Assembly: GCA_964036045.1 (NCBI GenBank) | Contig: OZ038384.1 | Coordinates: 22,683,000-22,746,999, forward strand | DNA: 64,000 bases | Origin: Eutreptiella sp. 'Long Island Sound 2002' | Taxonomy: Eukaryota; Euglenozoa; Euglenophyceae; Eutreptiales; Eutreptiaceae | Reading direction: 5' to 3' | In this document: piece after piece, positions 38,937 through 46,359 of the stretch | Layout of the letters: each line of letters begins with the position of its first letter | Numbering within the stretch: position 1 is the first letter of the stretch | Translations under genes and position numbers: made by a program | The notes under the pieces: generated by a model | Seen by the model: only the letters and a program-made list of their open reading frames with translations | Told to the model about the DNA's origin: nothing | Database searches by the model: none

Positions 38937-38973
38937 ACCGACCCGCCTGCCGGTGGCGTGGTCTATACACTGA
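38665..38973 (+). pseudogene. Truncated copy of the nuclease gene
   Basis: This matches the first 91 or so residues of the nuclease at 33714-34274 up to KVRI, then changes to unrelated sequence (PTRLPVAWSIH) and stops. The cut falls just before the segment with the catalytic Asp and Glu, so this copy cannot be an active nuclease. The N-terminal hydrophobic segment and the DGDT motif remain. Confidence 0.85.
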
Positions 38974-39158
38974 GTACAATACTCCCCGATTGCTTTTCTG
39001 ATGTGATCCCACGACGCCTCAGCGTCCCCGATGCCCACGAGGATATCCCCTAGCTCTTCGTCCACAACTGGGATGGGGTACAACTCGCTGTGCACGCGAT
39101 TGCCACGCGCGCGGCTCGGAAGCCGTCGGTGACCGGGTGGCTGTTGCTGCTGCTGCAT
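38937..39158 (-). pseudogene. 5' fragment of an unknown gene cut by the rearrangement
   Basis: An ATG at 39158 begins a Gln-rich start (MQQQQQPPGHRR) followed by about 60 residues of ordinary protein-like sequence, for example DEELGDILVGIGDAEAS. The frame then crosses the block A junction at about 38936 and continues in antisense nuclease sequence. The original 3' part is not found in this window. Confidence 0.6.
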
Positions 39159-39175
39159 CGTGTGTATTGTGGTCT

Positions 39176-39805
39176 CTATGGTACAACACGGACGGTCACA
39201 TTACCGGTTTCGGGTTCGGTGGTATCGGGGTCTTTACCCAAATCCCTTTCGTTGATACTAGACAACAGACTCACGATCCGCGATATCTCGCTCGTGGTCG
39301 CCCTGTCTCTCATGGTGGAATCGCGTTTGTTGAGACCCAGGTACTCGCAAAGCGCCAGCTTCTGTGCCGCCTGTAGACAACCGGCATCCTTGCCCTCTAT
39401 GAGCCGGAGTGCCTCGTGGAACTGATCAGCCCTCCCCCCGGTCCTACCGGTGTCCTTTAACCCGAGAAACATCGATATCATATCCAGGAGTTGGTCATTG
39501 TTGTGTTTGTTGTTGTTGTTGTTGTTGTACATCGTCGTACCACGGATGTCACGCAGAAGCGCCGGGAAATCGTGTGGGCCTACAACCGGTAAACTCGCGA
39601 GGGGTATGCTCATATAATCTGTGAAGGTGTTTATTACACTTGTAGGATCACCTTTATTGTCTAATAGGTACCTGTTCAACCACGCCGCTATACCCCGGTT
39701 CAGTTTCTGAACAGCGCCAGGTGATGGGTCGTTACCAAGCAGTCTGTATTTGATGGACCCGTCGACAAAATCAACGCGTTCTACGTGCACCCAGTATCGT
39801 TGCAT
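39176..39805 (-). CDS. Uncharacterised protein, 209 aa
   Basis: Not recognised. The ATG at 39805 follows AATAAAAGG on this strand. It is a mostly helical soluble protein with a short Asn run (YNNNNNN) coded by a TGT-type microsatellite near 39505-39530. It has a helical C-terminal half (EISRIVSLLSSINERDLG). The 3' end is 17 bases from the start of the truncated fragment on the same strand. Confidence 0.65.
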   Translation of the reverse strand: MQRYWVHVERVDFVDGSIKYRLLGNDPSPGAVQKLNRGIAAWLNRYLLDNKGDPTSVINTFTDYMSIPLASLPVVGPHDFPALLRDIRGTTMYNNNNNNKHNNDQLLDMISMFLGLKDTGRTGGRADQFHEALRLIEGKDAGCLQAAQKLALCEYLGLNKRDSTMRDRATTSEISRIVSLLSSINERDLGKDPDTTEPETGNVTVRVVP

Positions 39806-39810
39806 TGGAT

Positions 39811-39819
39811 CCTTTTATT
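39811..39819 (-). promoter_or_regulatory. AATAAAAGG box
   Basis: Read on the minus strand, AATAAAAGG lies 5 bases ahead of the ATG at 39805. The neighbour on the right is divergent, so this is more likely a promoter element than a polyadenylation signal. Confidence 0.55.
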
Positions 39820-39879
39820 GCAAAGCCGTGTGTACCTACACGGCTACGCGTACATATTAAACACACGACGACGCACTAC

Positions 39880-40569
39880 ATGGACGACGAAAACGACGAG
39901 GGGGCTGGGGTTGAGAGGTACTGGTGGGTATACGACTCCAACATGGCCGAGCAGTGCTCGCTCGCCTCGCTGGTATACACGATTCGGGACCAGTGTGGTG
40001 CCCCGATCGTCGTCGTTCCCATCGATACCAGACTGAGAAACGACATGACACGCCTTCGCACATTCTTACAGAGTGAGGCAAACAAACACGGTGTACGCGA
40101 CATGCCGTTTGTCGTACAGGGTGACCAGGTGACCAGGGTGATCCTGGGCGACACGGAGACACAGCAGTTCATCGAACAGACCGTACGAGCACTCCCGCCG
40201 CCGACCGTCAAGGCCGCCATACGCGACACACTCGGTGAGCACTGGTGTACCCTACTGGACCACACGGCGGTGACACCGAAGACGACACGTCGCCACCCAC
40301 AACCACCTGCCACCATGGCCGGGGCCGGGACGCATAATGTGTCGGACATGGCCAAAAAACAACAGCGGCCATTCAAGCGGTGCGCTGGAAACGACGCAGG
40401 TATACCAGAAAAGGCGCTCCAGGACGACGACGACGACACGGGGATGGGGGATGACCAACAGTTAGTTTTTGTGGAACAGGACACCGGGCGACAGCAGAAC
40501 AATCGCGGCAAGAAATTGAGTATATCGGACATAATTTCATTGGCGAGCACCAATCGCAAGGGGGTGTAG
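39880..40569 (+). CDS. Possible thioredoxin-fold protein without the CxxC site, 229 aa
   Basis: The ATG at 39880 (MDDENDEG) begins an acidic N-terminus. Residues about 14-105 have a thioredoxin-like order: WWVYDSNMAEQCSLA where the active site would be, then a helix, the strand APIVVVPI, a variable region, VRDMPFVV with a possible cis-Pro, and a final helix. Only one Cys is at the putative active site. The neighbour at 40613 has a true CGHC motif with a similar layout, so the two may be distant paralogues. The C-terminal half is basic and Asp-rich with no recognised domain. Confidence 0.5.
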   Translation: MDDENDEGAGVERYWWVYDSNMAEQCSLASLVYTIRDQCGAPIVVVPIDTRLRNDMTRLRTFLQSEANKHGVRDMPFVVQGDQVTRVILGDTETQQFIEQTVRALPPPTVKAAIRDTLGEHWCTLLDHTAVTPKTTRRHPQPPATMAGAGTHNVSDMAKKQQRPFKRCAGNDAGIPEKALQDDDDDTGMGDDQQLVFVEQDTGRQQNNRGKKLSISDIISLASTNRKGV

Positions 40570-40612
40570 CACGCGCGCGTGTGTGTCTACAGTAAAAACA
40601 GTAACAAACAAC

Positions 40613-41062
40613 ATGAAGAGACACTGCATGGTGACGGCTGTCGGGATCAGGTGCTCGAGTGGCGTGTCGGATGCGCCCAAGCCCGAGGACACGGACGTCA
40701 AAATGAGCATGGTCCCACAGCAATCCGAACGGGATCAGCGACTCGTCATGAAGCACCTGACCACACCCGCCAAGCAGTCCCACTGGTACCTGTTCAAGAG
40801 TGATACGTGTGGCCACTGCGAGCGCCTATCCCAGGAGGGCATACCAGAGCACATAGTGAGTGTGGACGTCAACACGCTGTGGTTTGTCATCCTGGCTGAT
40901 CCCCATAACCGGGATCACGTCGCCGTGGCATCCCACCTCAATGACATACGGGTCCCGTGTCTGAAGTACATACCCACCGGGAAGACTGTCACAACGTCCC
41001 CCCATCCGTACATAATGGTCGACGGGCCGATGCATCTTCGTCAGGTCACCGCCAAGGGGTGA
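40613..41062 (+). CDS. Glutaredoxin/thioredoxin-like protein with CGHC, 149 aa
   Basis: Residues 57-72 (SHWYLFKSDTCGHCER) contain a redox CxxC at C66 and C69 after the first strand. RVPCLKYI with P114 fits the cis-Pro that faces the active site, followed by the strand and a Gly/Pro-containing end (HPYIMVDGP). These features place it in the thioredoxin superfamily. Large DNA viruses use such proteins for disulfide formation in virion assembly or for redox support of nucleotide metabolism. The first 55 residues are a charged extension. It ends 11 bases before the convergent RPB5-like gene. Confidence 0.75.
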   Translation: MKRHCMVTAVGIRCSSGVSDAPKPEDTDVKMSMVPQQSERDQRLVMKHLTTPAKQSHWYLFKSDTCGHCERLSQEGIPEHIVSVDVNTLWFVILADPHNRDHVAVASHLNDIRVPCLKYIPTGKTVTTSPHPYIMVDGPMHLRQVTAKG

Positions 41063-41073
41063 TGAGACCATTT

Positions 41074-41733
41074 CTACACAACCAGCCTGTAGTACACATC
41101 CGACTCTCGGTGGATGCGTATAACATCACCACACCCGAAGCCAAGGTAGACACTGACCGGGTCATTGTGCATCATCTTGGGTATATTGGCCAGCGGAATG
41201 TGGAACCCCACGTCCGCGTACATTTCCTGTGGTGTCACCTTCTCGTGTTTCGAGCCGTATACGTGATTCTGGGGGTTCAACAGTGCATTCGTCCACGCGA
41301 TACTCTCAATAACGGGTGGGCGTTGCTTCACTATTGTTTTTTGCGCCTGTGGCGTCAAAGGGTACCTCGTGACGACGACGATCAGGCTATCGGGGCCAAC
41401 CACGGCCTTCAGCATACGCAGATGGGTTATGCCGATGCGGGGGAACTGGGTGATTATGATATGAGTAGGTTGCGTATTGCCACACGCACCCGCATCCTCT
41501 TGGCGCAGATGCCACCACCTCGACACAGAGCGGTCTGACATCTGCTGCAGGAGTATCTTGTGCCCGCTTGTCATTGCACCACCGCGGATACACCCGTTTG
41601 CGCCATCGGGTGTCGGGATACAATCAAGGTCGTATACACCCACCCGGAGGCCACGCACCATCAGCATTTCGTCGATGGCACGCGAAATAACACTGATATG
41701 CGAGGCGAATGTGTCGTTGCTGTTGTCACTCAT
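41074..41733 (-). CDS. RPB5-like DNA-directed RNA polymerase subunit, 219 aa
   Basis: Shared subunit of eukaryotic and large-DNA-virus RNA polymerases. The C-terminal assembly domain is recognisable: HEKVTPQEM (matching the PKH-x-LS-x-EE region), then IPLANIPKMMHNDPVS with NDP at about 190-192, GFGCGDVIRIHRES (about 199-211) and a final YYRLVV, the typical RPB5 end. The N-terminal half contains THIIITQFP and later VTRYPLTPQAQKTI, fitting the RPB5 jaw domain strand and helix. The length is normal for the family. The start is the ATG at 41733. Its presence suggests the virus carries its own transcription machinery; no other polymerase subunit is in this window. Confidence 0.85.
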   Translation of the reverse strand: MSDNSNDTFASHISVISRAIDEMLMVRGLRVGVYDLDCIPTPDGANGCIRGGAMTSGHKILLQQMSDRSVSRWWHLRQEDAGACGNTQPTHIIITQFPRIGITHLRMLKAVVGPDSLIVVVTRYPLTPQAQKTIVKQRPPVIESIAWTNALLNPQNHVYGSKHEKVTPQEMYADVGFHIPLANIPKMMHNDPVSVYLGFGCGDVIRIHRESDVYYRLVV

Positions 41734-41767
41734 CGAAAATCCAAACAAAAAAAAACCAAACAAAAAA

Positions 41768-41776
41768 AATAAAAGG
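41768..41776 (+). promoter_or_regulatory. AATAAAAGG box in a divergent promoter
   Basis: AATAAAAGG lies 29 bases ahead of the ATG at 41806, in the 72-bp gap between the divergent RPB5-like gene and the next gene. No transcript ends here, so it is good evidence that the box is a promoter element. Confidence 0.6.
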
Positions 41777-41805
41777 AAACACTGTTTGTTTCTGTTGTCA
41801 ACATA

Positions 41806-42111
41806 ATGCAGATGACAGAGTATGTGGATATGTACTCCGACCCCAGGGATGAGATGATGCACATATCGGTGACAAAAAACCGCCTGGACTGCGTTCGTGC
41901 GACCAATAACTACATCGCGTCACAACCGCGATGCGGGGGGAATGCCGCAAACTGTAAGGGTGGGGAGAACCCGACACAGAAGGCCAGACGAGCAGTCAAA
42001 AAGTCGTTTGGTGATATGCAGGTGACACGAATGAACTACGCCGAACTCGGTGCGGGTGCCAACCAGGAGAGGAACAACCGGGCATACCAGAGCTTCACGG
42101 ACGGGAAATAA
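41806..42111 (+). CDS. Uncharacterised small protein, 101 aa
   Basis: Not recognised. It is acidic and Met-rich at the start (MQMTEYVDMYSDPRDEMM), basic in the middle (KARRAVKKSFGD), with a Cys-Gly-Gly motif pair (PRCGGNAANCKGGEN). Its last 18 or so codons are repeated in reverse at 38025-38076 within block B. It may be a small structural or DNA-binding protein. Confidence 0.6.
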   Translation: MQMTEYVDMYSDPRDEMMHISVTKNRLDCVRATNNYIASQPRCGGNAANCKGGENPTQKARRAVKKSFGDMQVTRMNYAELGAGANQERNNRAYQSFTDGK

Positions 42112-42144
42112 CGGCAAGTGGTGTGGCGTGTATGTGTGTACACA

Positions 42145-42151
42145 AATAAAC
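42145..42151 (+). promoter_or_regulatory. AATAAAC box ahead of the two-pass membrane protein gene
   Basis: AATAAAC lies 26 bases ahead of the ATG at 42178. The same box is present, reversed, in the other copy (37982-37988). Confidence 0.45.
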
Positions 42152-42177
42152 ACGTTGTGCTGTGACACACGCGCACC

Positions 42178-42486
42178 ATGACAGTGGTCGATGACGTGTT
42201 TGGCGACTATGCACCAATACAACCCGGTCGGGTCACGGCTGCTGTCGACGATCCCGTGGCAGACGAATACAGCGAGAGGGATGTCAAGGGACTAATCGGA
42301 CAAATCGGTACCATCACGTCCATAATCATCATACTCGTGGTTAATGCCGCCACGATACACTTCGGGGCAACATGGAAGAATTTCGGAGAGAACAGACGAC
42401 ATAGGCTCGTATTGATTGCAATGAACTGTGTCATCACGATGTTCGTACTCACGTACACATTCTACAGACATTTCGAATCAAAGTGA
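42178..42486 (+). CDS. Two-pass membrane protein, copy 2, 102 aa
   Basis: Identical in sequence to the protein at 37647-37955, with the same two membrane helices and upstream region. Here it lies downstream of the complete 41806-42111 gene, which is probably its ancestral neighbour. The next start (42531) follows 44 bases later, with an ATAAAAAA box between. Confidence 0.75.
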   Translation: MTVVDDVFGDYAPIQPGRVTAAVDDPVADEYSERDVKGLIGQIGTITSIIIILVVNAATIHFGATWKNFGENRRHRLVLIAMNCVITMFVLTYTFYRHFESK

Positions 42487-42530
42487 GTATTTTCAACTGG
42501 CCCCGTCTAGATAAAAAACAGACCCACAAA

Positions 42531-42818
42531 ATGTCTTGCTCCGGTAATACAGCCAATGCAAAGGACAACGAGCACAGGGAGTTGGAACAACTACAGGATC
42601 TACATGACAGGTTCATGAAGACCTACCACGCCGTTATCAACCACATGCGGCAGACACTGATACCAGCACCAAAGAAATCCGAAAACGATCTTGCTGATCG
42701 CAGGGGGTACATGTCATCCGTCGATTGCCAGGCACACTGGATACCCGTGCCGTTTGTGTTTGTTGATGTGCTGTCCTTCATCAAGATGATCGAAGAGAAG
42801 TACATGTGGGCTCGGTGA
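42531..42818 (+). pseudogene. Truncated copy of the gene at 36916-37602
   Basis: This matches the first 91 residues of the full gene, then four unrelated residues (MWAR) and a stop. The cut is at the block B edge (42805). If translated it would give a 95-residue N-terminal fragment. Confidence 0.85.
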
Positions 42819-42914
42819 AAATCACACAATAAACGGGGTGCAACTCGGTGTTACACTACCAGAGAACATCCGATGATGATAGTGGGTAGCAATCTATGCA
42901 TGCGGCCAGCCCAA

Positions 42915-42941
42915 CGCTGTCGCCCGGCCCGGGTGACAGCG
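42915..42941. repeat. 27-bp near-perfect palindrome
   Basis: CGCTGTCGCCCGG is followed by a single C and its complement, giving a 13-bp stem with one G-T pair. It is GC-rich and lies in the 130-bp gap between the block B edge and the 3' end of the next minus-strand gene. It could be a transcription-end hairpin, a protein-binding dyad or a recombination-related cruciform. Confidence 0.65.
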
Positions 42942-42954
42942 TGGTAGGGGACGC

Positions 42955-43908
42955 CTAGTAGTACTCCATTAGATGGATCAGAAAGCGAATCGCCAGTTTA
43001 CAACAGGCCACACAATCCGGGGAAGACGCGGCGTTGCATCGGTCGTCGTGAACGGCTCTCATCAGCTTCCTCAGGTTGCTACGACTGTCGGCGATCATCG
43101 GAACCCGCTGCCTCGGCCACGTATTGTGATCGGCGATGTCAAAGCCCGGCATGTGCTTCTGTAGCTTGCCGATGCCTTTCCACACCGTCGCATACCCATT
43201 CGGGCAGTTGGCCTTGGAGGCACAGTCGGACGACCCGTCACCCTGCTTCTTACTGTAGTACCGTTGTTGTTGCTTTGGGGCCGACGCCTCGCCCCGGGGT
43301 AGCATCCAGTCGCGCACCGACCTAGAGGCGCCACTCCGAAACACCGTCCGTAGGTTGCGCAGGCAGGGTGGCTCGCATGTTGCACCCAGTTGATTCGTAG
43401 GCACATCAATATTCGCGTTAGTGTACACGTCACGCAGGGCGGTCTGTACGCGTACGAGCATATTTCTGTCGGTGGCGCGGTCAATCAGATTTACAATGCG
43501 TTGCGTGTACTTCATCAGGACACCCCCGTCGTGTGACCTGTGGCACACACCGTTCAGGTCAATCAGAAACGTGTTGATGGTGAACCCCGACCGCGGGCTT
43601 AGCACGATTGCCACAATACAATCGGATACCACGCCAACGTGTGCCAGCACCTCCCCGGTCGCCGCTTGTTCGTGGGCGAATTGACAGTTCAGTTGGTAGA
43701 ACGCCATGTCGTCAGGGACGAACCCGGGCTCCTCCATGCTTCTCTTGTATCGCCACACCCGATCGAACAAAGTGGGCCCGCGGTATTCCGATTTCATCTT
43801 ATCCAGTAGCATACCCGCCGCGGCGGTTGCCGATGACACCACCCCAGACCGGTCCACTTGGGCCACGGGTTGTAGTGTCCCTTTTACGTCGAGTAGGTAT
43901 ATGGACAT
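42955..43908 (-). CDS. Uncharacterised protein, 317 aa
   Basis: Not recognised. I chose the ATG at 43908 (MSIYLLDVKG). An in-frame ATG at 43977 would add 23 residues but would overlap the start of the divergent gene at 43976. The body starts with beta-like segments, has hydrophobic strands (CIVAIVLSP), then a Cys-containing C-terminal half with several pairs (TCEPPC, DCVACC) that might bind metal or form disulfides, and a basic QQQRYYSKKQ segment. Confidence 0.6.
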   Translation of the reverse strand: MSIYLLDVKGTLQPVAQVDRSGVVSSATAAAGMLLDKMKSEYRGPTLFDRVWRYKRSMEEPGFVPDDMAFYQLNCQFAHEQAATGEVLAHVGVVSDCIVAIVLSPRSGFTINTFLIDLNGVCHRSHDGGVLMKYTQRIVNLIDRATDRNMLVRVQTALRDVYTNANIDVPTNQLGATCEPPCLRNLRTVFRSGASRSVRDWMLPRGEASAPKQQQRYYSKKQGDGSSDCASKANCPNGYATVWKGIGKLQKHMPGFDIADHNTWPRQRVPMIADSRSNLRKLMRAVHDDRCNAASSPDCVACCKLAIRFLIHLMEYY

Positions 43909-43975
43909 TCCCTCTGGTCTCTTTTTGTATGTAAAAGGTAGCAATATTTTTTCCGCGTCACAGACGTATATGCAC

Positions 43976-44344
43976 ATGTCACACGCTGCCACCGCCACCA
44001 GCACGACCACCCACGACCCGTATTGGTACCCCGGCTTCAACCTGTCGCAGGTGAAGGAGACAGAGAAATGCAACCGGGGCACACTTGACCAAATCCTACG
44101 AGATCGCTTACTGTGTTACGTCGTGGACTTCTTCATGGGGCGCGAGTGTCTTTCGTCCGACTGCGTCAGGTACAGAATGGAGCGAAACCACACCTGGCTG
44201 TACACGGCGGTGGTCACCAGGATGTTCAACGGGGACTGGCACGCGTTCGTGGGGCACTTTTCCGACATACTATACCTGTTCTGGGTCACCTACGACAGGA
44301 CAAACGGCGGCTGGATGATTCATTTATTGTGCAACCATCGGTGA
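43976..44344 (+). CDS. Uncharacterised small protein, 122 aa
   Basis: Not recognised. The ATG at 43976 gives MSHAATATSTTTHDPYWYPGF. The rest is aromatic-rich (TWLYTAVVTRMF, FSDILYLFWVTYD) and could be a compact globular domain. It is divergent from the preceding gene with almost no spacer. The motif PYWY near residue 15 recurs at a similar position in the ORF starting at 44456. Confidence 0.5.
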   Translation: MSHAATATSTTTHDPYWYPGFNLSQVKETEKCNRGTLDQILRDRLLCYVVDFFMGRECLSSDCVRYRMERNHTWLYTAVVTRMFNGDWHAFVGHFSDILYLFWVTYDRTNGGWMIHLLCNHR

Positions 44345-44455
44345 CACAGATGACGGACCACGCCTGTTGTTCTGCAGCGCCATGATACAGTGATACGGAC
44401 GGGCATTCGAACTGGTTTTTGTGCCTCTCACTGCCTACCCTGTTTTGTGTAATAA

Positions 44456-45777
44456 ATGGCCACCCGTTGTGACAGTACAGGAAACAACCCCTACTGGTAC
44501 GAATGCTTCACGATGCGCCCGGTGTGGTCGCCATACCCGCACCACCACCACTCTTCTCACAGCTCCCCGGAGACACCCCAGCTGAAATGCCAATGCTCCG
44601 ACGACGCACAGTGTCGACAGGCGGGTGGAGGGTCCCCCCCTTCCCCGACAATGGATTCCGAGGGAGTTCAATCCACACACTCACCGCCGATGTCATCTTG
44701 GAGATTTCGGACTTCGTCTCCCCACCCATACACCCACTGGCGTCCACGTGCACCACGCTGTGGCGCCTTCTCCACGGTTTGCACATCGAGACCCGCGCCG
44801 CGTGGGAATGGGCGATGTGCGCTACCCAGAGGATGCACCGCGTGAGATACCTGGTCCTCAGCGTGCCCCACTTGTACACACTGTCGCCGTCGATCAGCTG
44901 TGCGCTCAGGCGGGTGCAACGACTCCACCTAGACTACTCGGACGCCCTGTACAGTGCATATCATCCGTCACACCCCACAGGAATATTGCAGTCCGTGTCC
45001 CGGACACTGCAGTCTCTGAGACTCGTGTGCTCGATCCACCACAAGCGCGTCGACGTGCTGGTCCGCGCAATGTCCCGGTGCATGAACCTCGCGTACATCA
45101 GCCTGGCGCTGGTCTTCACGGGCGAGGATGGGTACATGGAGACCGACAACGGCGTGTACGACACCTGCATTGGGAAAATCGCCGCGGAGGGGCTACCACA
45201 CGGCTTGCTGCATCTCGATATTGATGTGTCTTACGGGTCCCTCACCGATGCGGGTGCGCGGGCCCTCGTCGAAGGCATTGGAAGGCGGACCCCGTCACTG
45301 CGACACCTGTGTCTGCGTCTGTCTCACAACGACATGTCGAGCGCGAGCATCTTCACGCTCCTCAGCGTGACACACAGCCTGTGGCACCTCAGGGACGCCG
45401 TAATCGACATGCACTGCAACGTCAATTTAAACGCGTACCACAACAACGCATCGCGCGCGGTGTCCGCGTTATCATTCAAAGAGGTCAGACTTCCATCTTG
45501 CCTGAAAAGTATCACACTCGATCTCGAGGACTGCGGTGTCGACGATGCACACGCAGTGGCCCTGGTGGCGTCCCTCTGGACCAACTGGTTACCGGCCGAG
45601 CACGGGTGGCTCGATGTCAACCTCGCGGGTAACTACGAAATCGAAAATATGGGATTCAATGCCCTGATGCGGCTCCACAACTACGCCTCCCGTTTTGCGG
45701 ATGTATGTTTGGTGTACGACGGTGACGACATCTTCAGTCCCCTTGTACAATACACCGACAAATGGATTCGGGTTTAA
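44456..45777 (+). CDS. F-box/LRR protein, main frame 44503-45777 (424 aa)
   Basis: The main frame starts at the ATG at 44503. Residues about 55-95 (SIHTLTADVILEISDFVSPP and following) fit an F-box: a hydrophobic helix, then LASTCTTLWRLL. The remainder has leucine-rich repeats of the RNI type, clearest in LTDAGARALVEGI, followed by LRHLCLRLSHNDM and LKSITLDLEDCGVDDAHAVAL. Such proteins recruit substrates to ubiquitin ligases. Upstream, an ATG at 44456 in another frame encodes MATRCDSTGNNPYWYECF, resembling the start of the neighbouring gene at 43976. The true N-terminus may be there, with a frameshift. The end is at 45777. Confidence 0.72.
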
Positions 45778-46350
45778 AATCGTCCCGTGGACCTGGCAAC
45801 CGTAAGTCCAATCAACGGCCATCGATTCCGGTGGCTTTCGCCGCTACCCGTTTAGATTATTGTGTATATACCCAACCCCCGTACATGTGGCCGCAGACAG
45901 GTCCTCCAGGCGTAGGCAACCAATCTGGTTGTTATTATCCCAGTGGCCTTTGGTTGGGGTTGGGGGTTGACCCAGTTGGTGGCTGTAGCAGGGGGGTTCG
46001 TATTTTTGGGGGCGGTTCCTATTGCGTTTGACACCTCCTCCTACCTTCAGAAAAAATGGACATTTTTGATGGCTTGCACCCAAAGTGTGCGGACTCCATT
46101 GACGTGGAAAATCAGACTCATCTGAGAACCTGAACCTGTCTGCAACCTGCCACCAGCAAAGCGCCAAGCTACCATCACTTCGTATTTCCGCAAGTAACTG
46201 ATGCACAAAAAACTCTTCAGTGTTCCCCGCTTTTGTCTTGCTTGTGTCCAAGGTGGTTCTTATTTTTGACCCGCTCGGTGGAAAGCCCTGGGCGGTTCTT
46301 ATTTTTGGGGCGGTTCTTAGTTTGGGGCCAGTTCTTATTTTTGGGGCAGG
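45778..46350. other. Non-coding stretch with repeated GGTTCTTATTTTTG motifs
   Basis: Between about 45990 and 46350 the motif GGTTCTTATTTTTGGGGC and shorter variants recur about five times at irregular spacing. A minus-strand frame of 135 codons (45844-46251) spans part of this without recognisable content and I do not call it. The stretch leads directly into the hairpin array. Confidence 0.5.
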
Positions 46351-46359
46351 GGTTTAAGA

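Larger units (their letters stand above)
42057..42805. repeat. Inverted duplication block B, right copy
   Basis: Reverse-orientation match to 37327-38076. The right edge cuts the copy of the gene at 36916-37602 after the codons for IEEKY; from there on the sequence is unrelated. Confidence 0.93.

Noticed and set aside
45844-46251. Minus-strand ORF of 135 codons as a gene
   Set aside because: It overlaps repeated GGTTCTTATTTTTG motifs, has no upstream box like the viral genes and no recognisable content.
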